Shown here: positions 26,875-34,813 of the stretch, in pieces
Numbering within the stretch: position 1 is the stretch's first letter
Layout of the letters: every line of letters starts with the position of its first letter
IMG/VR virus record: IMGVR_UViG_3300025832_000906
Coordinates: 1 to 64,000 of that record
Length of the DNA: 64,000 nt
Direction: 5' to 3' (one strand)
Origin: a virus
Position numbers and translations under genes: made by a program
Notes under the pieces: model-generated
The model's database searches: none
The model's input: the letters and a program-made list of their open reading frames with translations, nothing else
What the model was told of the DNA's origin: nothing

Positions 26875-27615
26875 ATGAATTCATTTGGAGTAATAAAAAC
26901 TAAAATCGAAACTTTTTTTGAAAAAAATTACAAAAAAGATATTTTTAAAAAAGGTTTAAAAGAATTTAAACATTACGTTATAGGTGATAAATCTATTTCT
27001 GAGGCTTATTATATATACGATGAGTTATCGTCACAAAAGGGATTAAATGAAAGTATAGTTGATGATTACATATCAGAATCATTTGAACAATTAAGAGATT
27101 TAATTAATAATAATCAAACTAAAATTAACTCTTTAGGTGAATGGATTGACGGGTTACTAAAAGAAAATGTGGATAATAGATATGCCGATATTGATTATCA
27201 AATCTACACTAAAAACGTTGTGAAGAACTTAGAGTCTCTTTTAGAGTCTAAATTAAAGATTAAAAACAATTTATTAAAAACAATAGTAGTTAAAGAAAGT
27301 ACATCAGTTAATCTACCTCTATCAACTATGTTAAAAGTTGCAACTAAAACATTTAATGATGAGTATGTCACATTAAATGAGTCGGATAAGAATGAGTTAA
27401 AGTATTTTATTTCTTTAGACGGTAAATCATTAAAAGAGGAAATATCCAACACAAAAGACTCAGTAATAGAAAAGTTAAACAATAATCTAAACGAATCTAC
27501 CGATACCGAATTAAAAGAAAAATTACAAAAGACTATTAATAAAATTAATGAGTCGGAAAATAGTTTAACGTCTTTATATAAATTAAGACAATTAGAAAGT
27601 GGACTTATTTCATGA
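26875..27615 (+). CDS. Unknown helical protein in gp67/gp68 position
   Basis: 246 residues, nearly all charged helix, coiled-coil-like towards the C-terminus (LKEKLQKTINKINESENSLTSLYKL). In T4 the order is portal, two small core proteins (gp67, gp68), protease, scaffold, capsid. This gene sits in that slot, so a prohead core role is inferred from position; no sequence match is claimed. Overlaps the next gene by ATGA. Confidence 0.7.
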   Translation: MNSFGVIKTKIETFFEKNYKKDIFKKGLKEFKHYVIGDKSISEAYYIYDELSSQKGLNESIVDDYISESFEQLRDLINNNQTKINSLGEWIDGLLKENVDNRYADIDYQIYTKNVVKNLESLLESKLKIKNNLLKTIVVKESTSVNLPLSTMLKVATKTFNDEYVTLNESDKNELKYFISLDGKSLKEEISNTKDSVIEKLNNNLNESTDTELKEKLQKTINKINESENSLTSLYKLRQLESGLIS

Positions 27616-27842
27616 GAAAATTTTTCACATCATTATTAGGTGACGTCGATGGTCAAAAATCATCAAAAAGATTTGTTACTATAATAGCATTTTTCATGAT
27701 GTGTGTTGCATTTATATCCAACATCTTTATGGAAATACCTCTACAAAAATATGTTTGGGATGGTATGATGTATATTGTTGGAGCCGGACTAGGATTCACC
27801 ACACTTGAAAAATTTTCAAGGAGTAGAGGGGTCGAAGAATAA
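27612..27842 (+). CDS. Small two-helix membrane protein, holin-like
   Basis: 76 residues. Begins RKFFTSLLGDVDGQKSSKRF, followed by two hydrophobic segments (TIIAFFMMCVAFISNIFM and MMYIVGAGLGFTTLEKF). This DVDGxxSSKR start and GxGLGFTTLEKF end are typical of small membrane proteins often annotated as holins in phages. It sits within head genes and not in a lysis cassette, and there is a second candidate at 8350, so the lysis role is uncertain. Joined to neighbours by ATGA and TAATG overlaps. Confidence 0.6.
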   Translation: MRKFFTSLLGDVDGQKSSKRFVTIIAFFMMCVAFISNIFMEIPLQKYVWDGMMYIVGAGLGFTTLEKFSRSRGVEE

Positions 27843-27943
27843 TGTCAGACAGAAAATATCTTAAATGGTCCAATACTACTGTTAGTGACGCTGAGATAAG
27901 AAAGAATTTGGATATTTTCGACCAGTGGTACTCTAACAGTTAA
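27842..27943 (+). CDS. Tiny unknown protein (33 residues)
   Basis: Starts MSDRKYLKWSNTTVSD at a TAATG overlap with the membrane protein and ends SNS. The exact overlap, codon use like its neighbours and stop adjacent to the convergent bS21 stop support it as a real small gene. Charged, helical, no membrane segment. Function unknown. Confidence 0.55.
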   Translation: MSDRKYLKWSNTTVSDAEIRKNLDIFDQWYSNS

Positions 27944-28125
27944 AGGTCGTTTCTTTTTTTATTTACGTAGATAGCTTTTTTGCGCTCCTCCCTTCTTTCA
28001 ACCGAAGGTTTCGTATACTCTTTATTTTCATTGATTTTCTGCATCTGCTTAGTTCTATAAACTTTATATTTATAGTTCTTCAAAGCTGATTCAATATTCT
28101 TATTTTTTACCTCTATTATTAACAT
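27940..28125 (-). CDS. rpsU: Ribosomal protein bS21 homologue
   Basis: 61 residues on the minus strand inside the plus-strand head cluster. It begins MLIIEVKNKNIESALKNYKYK and continues with EYTKPSVERREERKKAIYV, the N-terminal strand, helix and TKPSVxRR basic segment of Bacteroidota bS21. bS21 sits near the 3' end of 16S rRNA on the small subunit; in Flavobacteriia it takes part in masking the anti-Shine-Dalgarno sequence. A phage copy may replace the host protein and alter initiation. No Shine-Dalgarno is seen before its start, unlike many host rpsU genes. Its stop overlaps the convergent small gene by 3 nt. Confidence 0.85.
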   Translation of the reverse strand: MLIIEVKNKNIESALKNYKYKVYRTKQMQKINENKEYTKPSVERREERKKAIYVNKKRNDL

Positions 28126-28224
28126 TATACGGTTTTATGTAATATAAATATATGTTTTTGACATATTACCATTATTAAACTATATTTTATTTAAATAAAT
28201 AAACTTTTAAAGTTATGCTAAAAT

Positions 28225-28668
28225 ATGAAAAAAGGAAAAACATCACAGCTAAAATTATTTAGCGATATAAAATGTTATTATGGGACGGTAGATGCAAAAA
28301 ATTTAAAATCACTGTATATTGTATTACAGACATGGGTAGAACCCATAAAAGAATTTGATAACTGGGATAGAGCGACAAGTTATTTAGAAAAAACTATAAA
28401 ACAGACATTACATGAGATTTGTGACCCTTTAGTATTTGAGAAATTTAATATAGTGGATTTAGACTTAAGAAGTAGTGGAATTCAAAAAGGTAAAAGAAGT
28501 TTTATGAACTTAGAAATAACCTTATTTGTTAAAGAGTCTACAGATTTTAAATCCTTAATCTTGAGGGAAAAAATAAAAGATATACTTAGAGCGGTATACA
28601 AAGACAACATAAAAGGGATAAATTATTTCAAAGTACATAAGAGTAAATCGACAAAAGAGTTGGTCTAA
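28225..28668 (+). CDS. Unknown protein before prohead protease
   Basis: 147 residues, mixed alpha/beta (for example SLYIVLQTWVEPIKEFDNWD, then RSFMNLEITLFVKE). Located between the core-type genes and the protease, the position of small core or head genes in T4-like phages. No N-terminal [IL]xE tag and no recognised family. Confidence 0.7.
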   Translation: MKKGKTSQLKLFSDIKCYYGTVDAKNLKSLYIVLQTWVEPIKEFDNWDRATSYLEKTIKQTLHEICDPLVFEKFNIVDLDLRSSGIQKGKRSFMNLEITLFVKESTDFKSLILREKIKDILRAVYKDNIKGINYFKVHKSKSTKELV

Positions 28669-28670
28669 CA

Positions 28671-28678
28671 TATTTATA
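28671..28678 (+). promoter_or_regulatory. Putative phage late promoter TATTTATA before protease
   Basis: AACATATTTATAATAAAAAAAG, 11 nt before the ATG at 28690. Confidence 0.6.
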
Positions 28679-28689
28679 ATAAAAAAAGT

Positions 28690-29412
28690 ATGAAAATATT
28701 AGGACCAAACGATACAGGTAAAGGTATTTTAGTTGAGTGGGATGCTGGGTCAATAAACCCTAAGGATGGTAGGAACTCTAAAGTAATTAAAGAATCTTAC
28801 GGACAACTAGAACACTCTAAACCCTTTGAGTTTTATGCGACTTTACAGAAATTTGATACACCAAATAGAAATGGTAGAGTATATCCTGAAAAAATATTAA
28901 GACGTGAAGCCGATAATTATAAAAAGGCAATTGAAAAGGGATTATCAATATCTGAACTTAATCACCCTGAATCGTCTTTAATTGATTTAGACCGTGTTTC
29001 TCATCTTATAACAGATGTGTGGTGGGAAGGTAACACTCTTATGGGTAAGATTAAATTACTAACCTCACCAGGATTTCATGAAAGAGGTGTCGTATCTTGT
29101 CCCGGAGACCAAGCGGCCAACTTAATGAGACAAGGGGTTACTATGGGAGTATCTTCTCGTGGAGTAGGTTCACTAGTAAAGAAAGGAGAAAGAAATGAAG
29201 TTCAAGAGGATTTTGAATTAATATGTTTTGATTTGGTCTCGTCACCTTCAACACCCGGAGCTTATTTATTTTTAAATAAAGACGATAAAGGTAAGTATGA
29301 AGAAAATATTGAAGAGGAGACACAGAATAGAGCTACTGAACAGAATATAGATGGTAGTTTAGGTAAAAGTGTTGACTTAATGAAAAAGTTATCCGATTAT
29401 TTAGGTTATTAA
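28690..29412 (+). CDS. Prohead core protease, T4 gp21-like
   Basis: 240 residues. The catalytic His is in ELNHPES (H92) and the Ser in GVSSRGVGS (S155/S156), with DRVSHLITDVWWEG and MGKIKLL between them, as in the gp21/U9 prohead protease fold; FDLVSSPSTPGA closes the domain. This enzyme digests the scaffold and trims head proteins after shell assembly, cutting after [IL]xE in T4. The window holds many N-termini with such sites, including one in the capsid protein, so the specificity is probably kept. The C-terminal ~50 residues are a variable acidic tail. Confidence 0.92.
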   Translation: MKILGPNDTGKGILVEWDAGSINPKDGRNSKVIKESYGQLEHSKPFEFYATLQKFDTPNRNGRVYPEKILRREADNYKKAIEKGLSISELNHPESSLIDLDRVSHLITDVWWEGNTLMGKIKLLTSPGFHERGVVSCPGDQAANLMRQGVTMGVSSRGVGSLVKKGERNEVQEDFELICFDLVSSPSTPGAYLFLNKDDKGKYEENIEEETQNRATEQNIDGSLGKSVDLMKKLSDYLGY

Positions 29413-29432
29413 ACATTATTAAAAAAATAAAA

Positions 29433-29642
29433 ATGGACGAAAAATATTTTGTTGCTAAAGTACAGTATGACCTTCCTGATGAAAATTCAGGTAAGGTAAA
29501 AAAAATCAGAGAAGAAAAATTAGTTAAAGGTTATAATGTAACTGATGTTGAGGCTAAGGTCACTAAACATTTTAAAGATTTTGTTTATGACTGGAGAATT
29601 ACAGCGTGTGTAGAGAGTAAAATTGATGAGGTATACGAATAA
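29433..29642 (+). CDS. Small protein resembling DUF4494
   Basis: 69 residues. KYFVAKVQYDLPDENSGKVK, EEKLVKGYNVTDVEAKVTKHF and a final strand resemble the start of the DUF4494 family of Bacteroidota and their phages (a strand with VKY, a second with EEKLV, then a helix with EAxxxV). Much shorter than the full family (about 150), so it may be a minimal version. It lies between protease and scaffold and is followed by a terminator. Function unknown. Confidence 0.65.
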   Translation: MDEKYFVAKVQYDLPDENSGKVKKIREEKLVKGYNVTDVEAKVTKHFKDFVYDWRITACVESKIDEVYE

Positions 29643-29671
29643 TATACTTTAACATAATATTTTAAAAATTA

Positions 29672-29702
29672 AAATCGGGACTAAAATCCCGATTTTTTTT
29701 TG
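29672..29702 (+). terminator. Terminator upstream of scaffold gene
   Basis: AAATCGGGA / TCCCGATTT stem with a 6-nt loop and a following T-run. Confidence 0.85.
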
Positions 29703-29741
29703 CTATTAGTTATTAAAATTACACTTTTTTAGTAATTGGCA

Positions 29742-29749
29742 TATTTATA
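29742..29749 (+). promoter_or_regulatory. Putative phage late promoter TATTTATA upstream of scaffold
   Basis: GGCATATTTATATG, just after the terminator; 37 nt before the ATG, so a longer leader than usual. Confidence 0.45.
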
Positions 29750-29786
29750 TGTAAACTATAATAAACTTTTTTGCAAAAAAAATAAA

Positions 29787-31268
29787 ATGGCAGACAAAAA
29801 AACACTAGTTGAGGAAGCTTTATTGCAGATGGAAAATCTACAAGAAGCCATTACAGAAAATGCAAAAGGAATACTTGCTTCTACTATGAAGGAAGAAATC
29901 AGTGAATTAGTAAAAGAATCTCTCGAAGAAGAAGAGGTTAAAAATTCTGAAACAGAAATGTCAGAACAAGAAGAAGTTCTTGATTTAGACATTGATGTGG
30001 ATGATGATGGAGAGGATGATATTGAAGGTCTTGAAGATTTAGTTCTTGGAGATATTGAAATGGACTCTGATAACGACGAAGAGTTAGACTTAGGTGATGA
30101 GGAAATGTTAATGACTGATTTACCTGGTGATGATTTAGAAGTCGATGATGAAGAAGAAGTTCTATTACCACTTGATTTAACAGGTGCTTCCGATGACGAA
30201 ATTTTAAAGGTCTTTAAGGCTATGGGTGAAGATGACGGTGTCATTGTCACACAAGACGAAGAGGGTATTAATTTAAAAGATGATGAAGCAGATGTAGAAT
30301 ATGAGATTCGTTTAGAATCTGAAGATAAAGAAGAAGCTCTTGCAGAAATGGAAGAGGAGGAAGTCGTGTATGAAATTGAGATTGGTGAAGAAGATGTCGA
30401 ATTAGAAATCGGAGAAGATGACGGAAACTATTATGGTGACTCGGCTGAGGACGACTACTCACAAATTGAGAAGTTGAAAAAAGACGCACACTATGATTCT
30501 GAAGAACATCACAAAGAGGAAAATTACGAAGGTAAGTATGGTGGAAACAAAGGCGATGAGTCTAGGTCCCACAGAGATTACGAAGCTAACGAAGGTAAGT
30601 ATGGTGGAAACAAAGGCGATGAGTCTAGGTCCCACAGAGATTACGAAGCTAACGAAGGTAAGTATGGTGGAAACAAAGGCGATGAGTCTAGGTCCCACAG
30701 AGATTACGAAGCTAACGAAGGTAAGTATGGTGGAAACAAAGGCGATGAGTCTAGGTCCCACAGAGATTACGAAGCTAACGAAGGTTCAGCTCGTTCTAAT
30801 GTTAACGGTAGAATGACTAATAAAAAACCTGCTAACTTTCCTAAATCTCTTAAGAGACCCGCACAAAGAAACGAGTCAGTTAATAAAGAAATTACACAGT
30901 TAAGAGAAAAGAATGAAGAGTACCGTAAGGCACTTAACATCTTTAAAGAAAAACTTAACGAGGTTGCAGTTTTCAATTCTAACTTAGCTTACGCTACTCG
31001 TTTGTTCACTGAACACACTACGACAAAGAAAGAAAAAATAAATATACTAAGACGTTTCGATGGTGTCGAAACTATTAAAGAGTCAAAGTCTCTTTATAAG
31101 TCACTCAAAGAAGACTTAGGTGGAAAAGCACAGTCGGTTGTTACTGAATCAGTACAATCTAAAGTTCAAAAATCACCATCTAATGGTTCTGCGAATAACT
31201 TAATCGAGAGCAAAACCTATGAAAATCCACAGTTCTTAAGAATGAAAGATTTAATGGGTAAATTATAA
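29787..31268 (+). CDS. Prohead scaffold protein, T4 gp22-like by position and composition
   Basis: Start at ATG 29787 (MADKKTLVEEALLQMENLQEA). 493 residues. The N-terminal helix carries AITE near 23-26, a possible protease site. A very acidic middle (LDLDIDVDDDGEDDIEG) leads to four identical 21-residue units, EGKYGGNKGDESRSHRDYEAN. A helical C-terminal region (REKNEEYRKALNIFKEKLNE) ends in NPQFLRMKDLMGKL. Coiled-coil scaffold ends and acid-rich cores are typical of gp22-type scaffolds removed by the protease during maturation. Its slot between the protease and the capsid gene matches T4. Confidence 0.8.
   Translation: MADKKTLVEEALLQMENLQEAITENAKGILASTMKEEISELVKESLEEEEVKNSETEMSEQEEVLDLDIDVDDDGEDDIEGLEDLVLGDIEMDSDNDEELDLGDEEMLMTDLPGDDLEVDDEEEVLLPLDLTGASDDEILKVFKAMGEDDGVIVTQDEEGINLKDDEADVEYEIRLESEDKEEALAEMEEEEVVYEIEIGEEDVELEIGEDDGNYYGDSAEDDYSQIEKLKKDAHYDSEEHHKEENYEGKYGGNKGDESRSHRDYEANEGKYGGNKGDESRSHRDYEANEGKYGGNKGDESRSHRDYEANEGKYGGNKGDESRSHRDYEANEGSARSNVNGRMTNKKPANFPKSLKRPAQRNESVNKEITQLREKNEEYRKALNIFKEKLNEVAVFNSNLAYATRLFTEHTTTKKEKINILRRFDGVETIKESKSLYKSLKEDLGGKAQSVVTESVQSKVQKSPSNGSANNLIESKTYENPQFLRMKDLMGKL
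30528..30779 (+). repeat. Four identical 63-bp tandem repeats in scaffold
   Basis: Four consecutive copies of a 63-bp unit starting GAAGGTAAGTATGGTGGAAA and encoding 21 residues. By eye the copies are the same at every base, including silent sites, which implies recent expansion or ongoing homogenisation. A fifth partial copy starts at 30780 (GAAGGT). Confidence 0.92.
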
Positions 31269-31300
31269 TAAAAATAAAAATTCCAAAAAAAAATATTAAA

Positions 31301-33097
31301 ATGGGAGCATTATTAGAATCAGGTCTAGTTGGTAACATTGGTCTTAAGCACTTAAAAGTTATCAAGGAGGACACAATCAATAAGTGGGACAAATTAGGGT
31401 TCCTCGACGGTCTTAAAGGACACATTAAAGAAAACATGGCGCAATTGTATGAAAACCAAGCGTCACATTTGATAAACGAAGCATCATCTTCAGACAGTTC
31501 AGGTTCATTTGAAACTGTTGTTTTTCCAATCATCAGAAGAGTATTCTCTAAGTTATTGGCTAACGATATCGTTTCTGTTCAAGCGATGAATTTACCTATC
31601 GGTAAGTTATTTTACTTTGTACCAAAAATCCAAGAAGGTGCTCAAGGAGCTGGTTCACACAGACAACCATTCGGAGCACCTGGTAATAACGAGTCAGACC
31701 CATCGGCTGGATACGATTCAGGAACTAACCTTTATGACAGATTTTATGAAGGAAGTACACCAAACTCTGACCCCGCAGGATTATTTGATTATTCAAAAGG
31801 TCAGTGGAGTGCTCAAACTAATACCTTAGTACCTGCAGTATGGTCTAACGGTGAATTAGTTGGTACTACTTTGGGATTAGCTTTAGGTGCTGCGGCAGGT
31901 AGCCCTGGTAACCCAGCGGCAGATGGTAACGTTAGGTCATTAATCTTTATGTTATCAGGATTTAGTTCATCAGGAGCTGGTAAATTAATCGGACCCGATG
32001 GAAATGAAATGGATACTGAAGATTTCTTAGCTTCATTAGAAACTTATGAAAGTGCTGCACCCGATGTGTATTATAACTTTAGAGTAGTTACTCAAAAGTA
32101 CGGTAAAGGTATTGTACAGTATGGTAGTGAGCAAAAAACTACTTTCTATTCAGGTTCTCATCCTGGTCCTGGTGGAAGATACGAAGATATCTGTGATGTC
32201 ACAGGTAAAATCTATTTAGAGTTAGACTTCTCAACACCTGTTGTAGGATGTCCAAACTGTTCAATCGATGGTTATACCGGAACTACTATCGCATCAGGAG
32301 ATACTTTTGAGTCTTATCACAGAGTTTATGAAAGTCTTGAGTTTGAAGATAAGATTGGTGAGGTTTCATTCGACCTTGACGCTGTTACTGTTTCTGTTAC
32401 AGAAAGAAAGTTAAGAGCACAATGGTCACCAGAACTCGCACAAGACGTATCTGCATTCCATAATATTGATGCTGAAGCTGAATTGACAGCACTGTTGTCA
32501 GAGCAAGTTGCAGCTGAGATTGACCGTGAAATCTTAAGAGACTTAAGAAAAGGTGCGGCGTGGAGCTTAAGATGGGATTACAACGGTTGGAGAAGAATTT
32601 CTAACGGTTCTGTAAACTATAACCAAAAGGATTGGAATCAAACATTGATTACAGCAATCAATCAGATTTCAGCTCAAATCCATAAGTCAACTTTAAGAGG
32701 TGGTGCAAATTGGGTTGTTGTTTCTTCTGAAATTTCTGCTATTTTTGACGACCTTGAGTACTTCCACGTTTCAAACGCGGCTCCTGACCAGGACCAGTAT
32801 AACATGGGTATTGAAAGAGTTGGAACATTGTCAGGTAGATATCAAGTTTACCGTGACCCTTACTTCCCACCAAACACAGTATTGTTGGGACACAAAGGTT
32901 CATCATTACTTGATACTGGATATGTATATGCACCGTATGTACCGCTTCAGTTAACACCTACAATGTATAACCCATTCAACTTTACACCAATTAAGGGTAT
33001 CATGACTAGATACGCTAAGAAGATGGTGAACAACCGTTTCTACGGTAAGATTACAGTTGATGGTGTTAGAACATTTGACTTAAAAGAATTAAGATAA
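31301..33097 (+). CDS. Major capsid protein, T4 gp23-like
   Basis: 598 residues (T4 gp23 is 521). The N-terminal region has NKWDKLGFLDGL and ENMAQLYENQ, then HLINE at 56-60 followed by ASSSDSSG: a predicted prohead-protease cleavage after Glu60, matching removal of the first ~65 residues in T4. Next come FPIIRRVFSKLLANDIVSVQAMNLPIGKLFYF, the HK97-fold start conserved in gp23 (shown here as adjoining segments FPIIRRVF and VSVQAMNLPIGK), and a C-terminal YDPYFP-like area (YRDPYFPPNTVLLGHKG). It forms the hexamers of the head. Strongly expressed genes like this fit the terminator directly after it. Confidence 0.95.
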   Translation: MGALLESGLVGNIGLKHLKVIKEDTINKWDKLGFLDGLKGHIKENMAQLYENQASHLINEASSSDSSGSFETVVFPIIRRVFSKLLANDIVSVQAMNLPIGKLFYFVPKIQEGAQGAGSHRQPFGAPGNNESDPSAGYDSGTNLYDRFYEGSTPNSDPAGLFDYSKGQWSAQTNTLVPAVWSNGELVGTTLGLALGAAAGSPGNPAADGNVRSLIFMLSGFSSSGAGKLIGPDGNEMDTEDFLASLETYESAAPDVYYNFRVVTQKYGKGIVQYGSEQKTTFYSGSHPGPGGRYEDICDVTGKIYLELDFSTPVVGCPNCSIDGYTGTTIASGDTFESYHRVYESLEFEDKIGEVSFDLDAVTVSVTERKLRAQWSPELAQDVSAFHNIDAEAELTALLSEQVAAEIDREILRDLRKGAAWSLRWDYNGWRRISNGSVNYNQKDWNQTLITAINQISAQIHKSTLRGGANWVVVSSEISAIFDDLEYFHVSNAAPDQDQYNMGIERVGTLSGRYQVYRDPYFPPNTVLLGHKGSSLLDTGYVYAPYVPLQLTPTMYNPFNFTPIKGIMTRYAKKMVNNRFYGKITVDGVRTFDLKELR

Positions 33098-33120
33098 TAT
33101 ATATCTTAATAGTAAAAAGA

Positions 33121-33150
33121 AAAAGGGAACCAATTAGGTTCCCTTTTTTA
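33121..33150. terminator. Bidirectional terminator after capsid gene
   Basis: AAAAGGGAACC AATTA GGTTCCCTTTT, a perfect 11-bp stem with T-run, between the capsid gene and the convergent small gene ending at 33148. Confidence 0.88.
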
Positions 33151-33351
33151 TTTTTTACAACTTCTACAATTAGACTTTTCTGTTTTACAAATTTTAGAAT
33201 CTTCACCATATAACATACAACGTAATATCATTAACTCTATTCTATGTGAATTAAAAATATCATCATCATTAGATTTATGACCTTTTAAAATTGCAGTTGT
33301 AATCTCTGATTGCAGTTCTATGATTTTACTCGACAGTTGGTTCTTCGTCAT
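33148..33351 (-). CDS. Small unknown protein with Cys-rich C-terminus
   Basis: 67 residues; starts MTKNQLSSKIIELQSEI (helical), has HKSNDDD in the middle and ends CKTEKSNCRSCKK with three closely spaced Cys, a possible small metal site together with an upstream Cys (RCMLYG). Overlaps the end of the gene upstream by 26 nt, which supports co-translation. No family recognised. Confidence 0.6.
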   Translation of the reverse strand: MTKNQLSSKIIELQSEITTAILKGHKSNDDDIFNSHRIELMILRCMLYGEDSKICKTEKSNCRSCKK

Positions 33352-33586
33352 TTTTTTCGTCCTCTGATAAAGGTTGTGGAGTAGTTAACGCTCTAATTGC
33401 TTTTGATACTACTTCAGACTCCTCTATACCGTATATACCTTTATTATGTGCGTATCTAGCGGCATGTACTAAACAAAATAATGCTTGGTCTAAATTCATT
33501 TCGTCTATAAATTTATTTAACTCGTGAGGTTCTCTGTAATTAATAGCGTTAAATAGAGTATTTACATTTTGATTTTCATTTTCCAT
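33326..33586 (-). CDS. Small unknown helical protein
   Basis: Start set at ATG 33586 (MENENQNVNTLFNAINYR), preceded by AAAAAGGAATT, a Shine-Dalgarno-like site. The frame continues upstream through a poly-Phe stretch antisense to the Lys-rich gene at 33636 and is rejected there. 86 residues, helical, with ALFCLVHAARYAHNKGIYG, then an acidic tail. Forms a two-gene unit with the small Cys-rich protein. Function unknown. Confidence 0.65.
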   Translation of the reverse strand: MENENQNVNTLFNAINYREPHELNKFIDEMNLDQALFCLVHAARYAHNKGIYGIEESEVVSKAIRALTTPQPLSEDEKNDEEPTVE

Positions 33587-33606
33587 ACTAATTCCTTTTT
33601 TACTAA

Positions 33607-33614
33607 TATTTATT
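33607..33614 (+). promoter_or_regulatory. Putative late promoter TATTTATT
   Basis: CTAATATTTATTAAAAAACT, 21 nt before the ATG at 33636; within a divergent 49-bp intergenic region. Confidence 0.4.
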
Positions 33615-33635
33615 AAAAAACTTAATAAAGTAAAT

Positions 33636-34550
33636 ATGGATACATATATTTTATCTGAAGACTTGGCCGTATGGTTCGGAAAAAAGAAAAAAAAGAAGGG
33701 GTCCAAACAACCAAAGGGACCATGGGTTAACATCTGCAAAAAAAAGAAGGGGGGTGGTCACCCATCTTGCGGTAGAAAAGATTCTGATAAAGGGGGATAT
33801 CCCGTATGTAGAGCTGCGGGTGTCGCAGGTAAAATGTCACAATCTGCAAAAGACTCGGCTTGCAGAAGAAAAAGAGAAAAAGAAAAGAAAGACCCACAAT
33901 CAGGTAAAGGACAAAAACCAACAAGAATTAAAATTAAAAATCATAAAAATAAAAAATCAAAAAACGAATCTATGTATCTTAAAAAAATAATAAAAGAATC
34001 TATTAATAAAAAAATAATAGAAAAAAATATTATTTCAGAAGAAATGAAATATCACATCGATAATAACTTATCAATAACCGATAATATTTTTAGACATGGT
34101 AGTGAAAAGTATTTTGAGATTGTAAATGAGGCTAGGCAATTACATGGTAATGGATATCGTTTTAATGATTTTGACACTGAGATTTTAGAGTCTGAGGTTG
34201 GTACTTTTGTTAAATTAATTAATGGGGATACCGTAGCTTTAGATTTCCCTTTTGAATATGTAAATTTAAATGAAGCTGAATATAAAGGTAAGAAAGTAAG
34301 TTTAAATAAACCTAAGTCTGGAGGTTCAAAAAAATGGTATGTTTACGTAAGAAATCCTAAATCAGGTAACGTAAAAAAGGTAAGTTATGGTTCTCCTGTA
34401 ATGACAGCTAAATGGAATGACCCTGCAGCGAGAAAATCATTTGCCGCTAGACACAGATGTGAAAAGAAAAAAGATAAAACAAAGGCCGGATATTGGGCGT
34501 GTAGAGCCCATAAAGATTTTGGTAAGAATGTATCAGGTAGATTTTGGTAA
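33636..34550 (+). CDS. Two-part Cys-motif phage protein, possible fusion
   Basis: 304 residues. The N-terminal ~85 residues are Lys-rich with GPWVNICKKKKGGGHPSCGR, GGYPVCRAAGV and SACRRKREKE, a DUF5872-like Cys pattern. A basic linker follows, then an internal Met (codon at 33972) starting MYLKKIIKESINKKI, which looks like the N-terminal tag of a second protein. The C-terminal ~75 residues (WYVYVRNPKSGNVKKVSYG, SFAARHRCEKKKD, GYWACRAHKDFG) form a Cys/His motif common in T4-like phage structural proteins. It may be a fusion, or have an internal translation start. Located right after the capsid gene; role unknown. Confidence 0.7.
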   Translation: MDTYILSEDLAVWFGKKKKKKGSKQPKGPWVNICKKKKGGGHPSCGRKDSDKGGYPVCRAAGVAGKMSQSAKDSACRRKREKEKKDPQSGKGQKPTRIKIKNHKNKKSKNESMYLKKIIKESINKKIIEKNIISEEMKYHIDNNLSITDNIFRHGSEKYFEIVNEARQLHGNGYRFNDFDTEILESEVGTFVKLINGDTVALDFPFEYVNLNEAEYKGKKVSLNKPKSGGSKKWYVYVRNPKSGNVKKVSYGSPVMTAKWNDPAARKSFAARHRCEKKKDKTKAGYWACRAHKDFGKNVSGRFW

Positions 34551-34813
34551 TGGTATACACCCAAGAAAACGTTACAGATAATAAATTCAAACGAGTTTTT
34601 TCTTCAGATGTCTCTGAGAAAGAGCTCGTTTGGCATAGAGATAAAGAAAATCGGATAGTGGAAGTATTAGAGGATACGGACTGGTACTTTCAAATGGACA
34701 ACGAGTTACCTACACCCCTTAAAAAGGGTGTTAAATTTGAAATACCTAAGGAGACCTTCCACAGAGTTATTAAGGGGAGTATGGACCTTAAAATCCTTAT
34801 AGAGGAATATTAA
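34550..34813 (+). CDS. Small cupin-like phage protein
   Basis: Start at ATG 34550, overlapping the previous stop (TAATG); the upstream TTG at 34544 is unlikely. 87 residues. ELVWHRDKENRIVEVLEDTDWYFQ, ELPTPLKKGVKFEIPKETFHRVIKG and a last strand resemble a small cupin barrel with His residues at the expected metal positions. Similar short proteins are frequent in marine T4-like phages; the function is not known. Confidence 0.65.
   Translation: MVYTQENVTDNKFKRVFSSDVSEKELVWHRDKENRIVEVLEDTDWYFQMDNELPTPLKKGVKFEIPKETFHRVIKGSMDLKILIEEY

Noticed and set aside
30528-30779. Direct repeats considered as a CRISPR array
   Set aside because: Units are contiguous with no spacers and lie within a coding frame.
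30459-30816. Repetitive open frames on both strands over the scaffold repeats
   Set aside because: Generated by the 63-bp tandem repeat of the scaffold gene; neither has a credible start or neighbour spacing.
33587-33739. Upstream extension of the 86-residue minus-strand gene with a poly-Phe run
   Set aside because: It needs a TTG start, is antisense to Lys codons of the gene at 33636, and a Shine-Dalgarno-like site precedes the later ATG at 33586.
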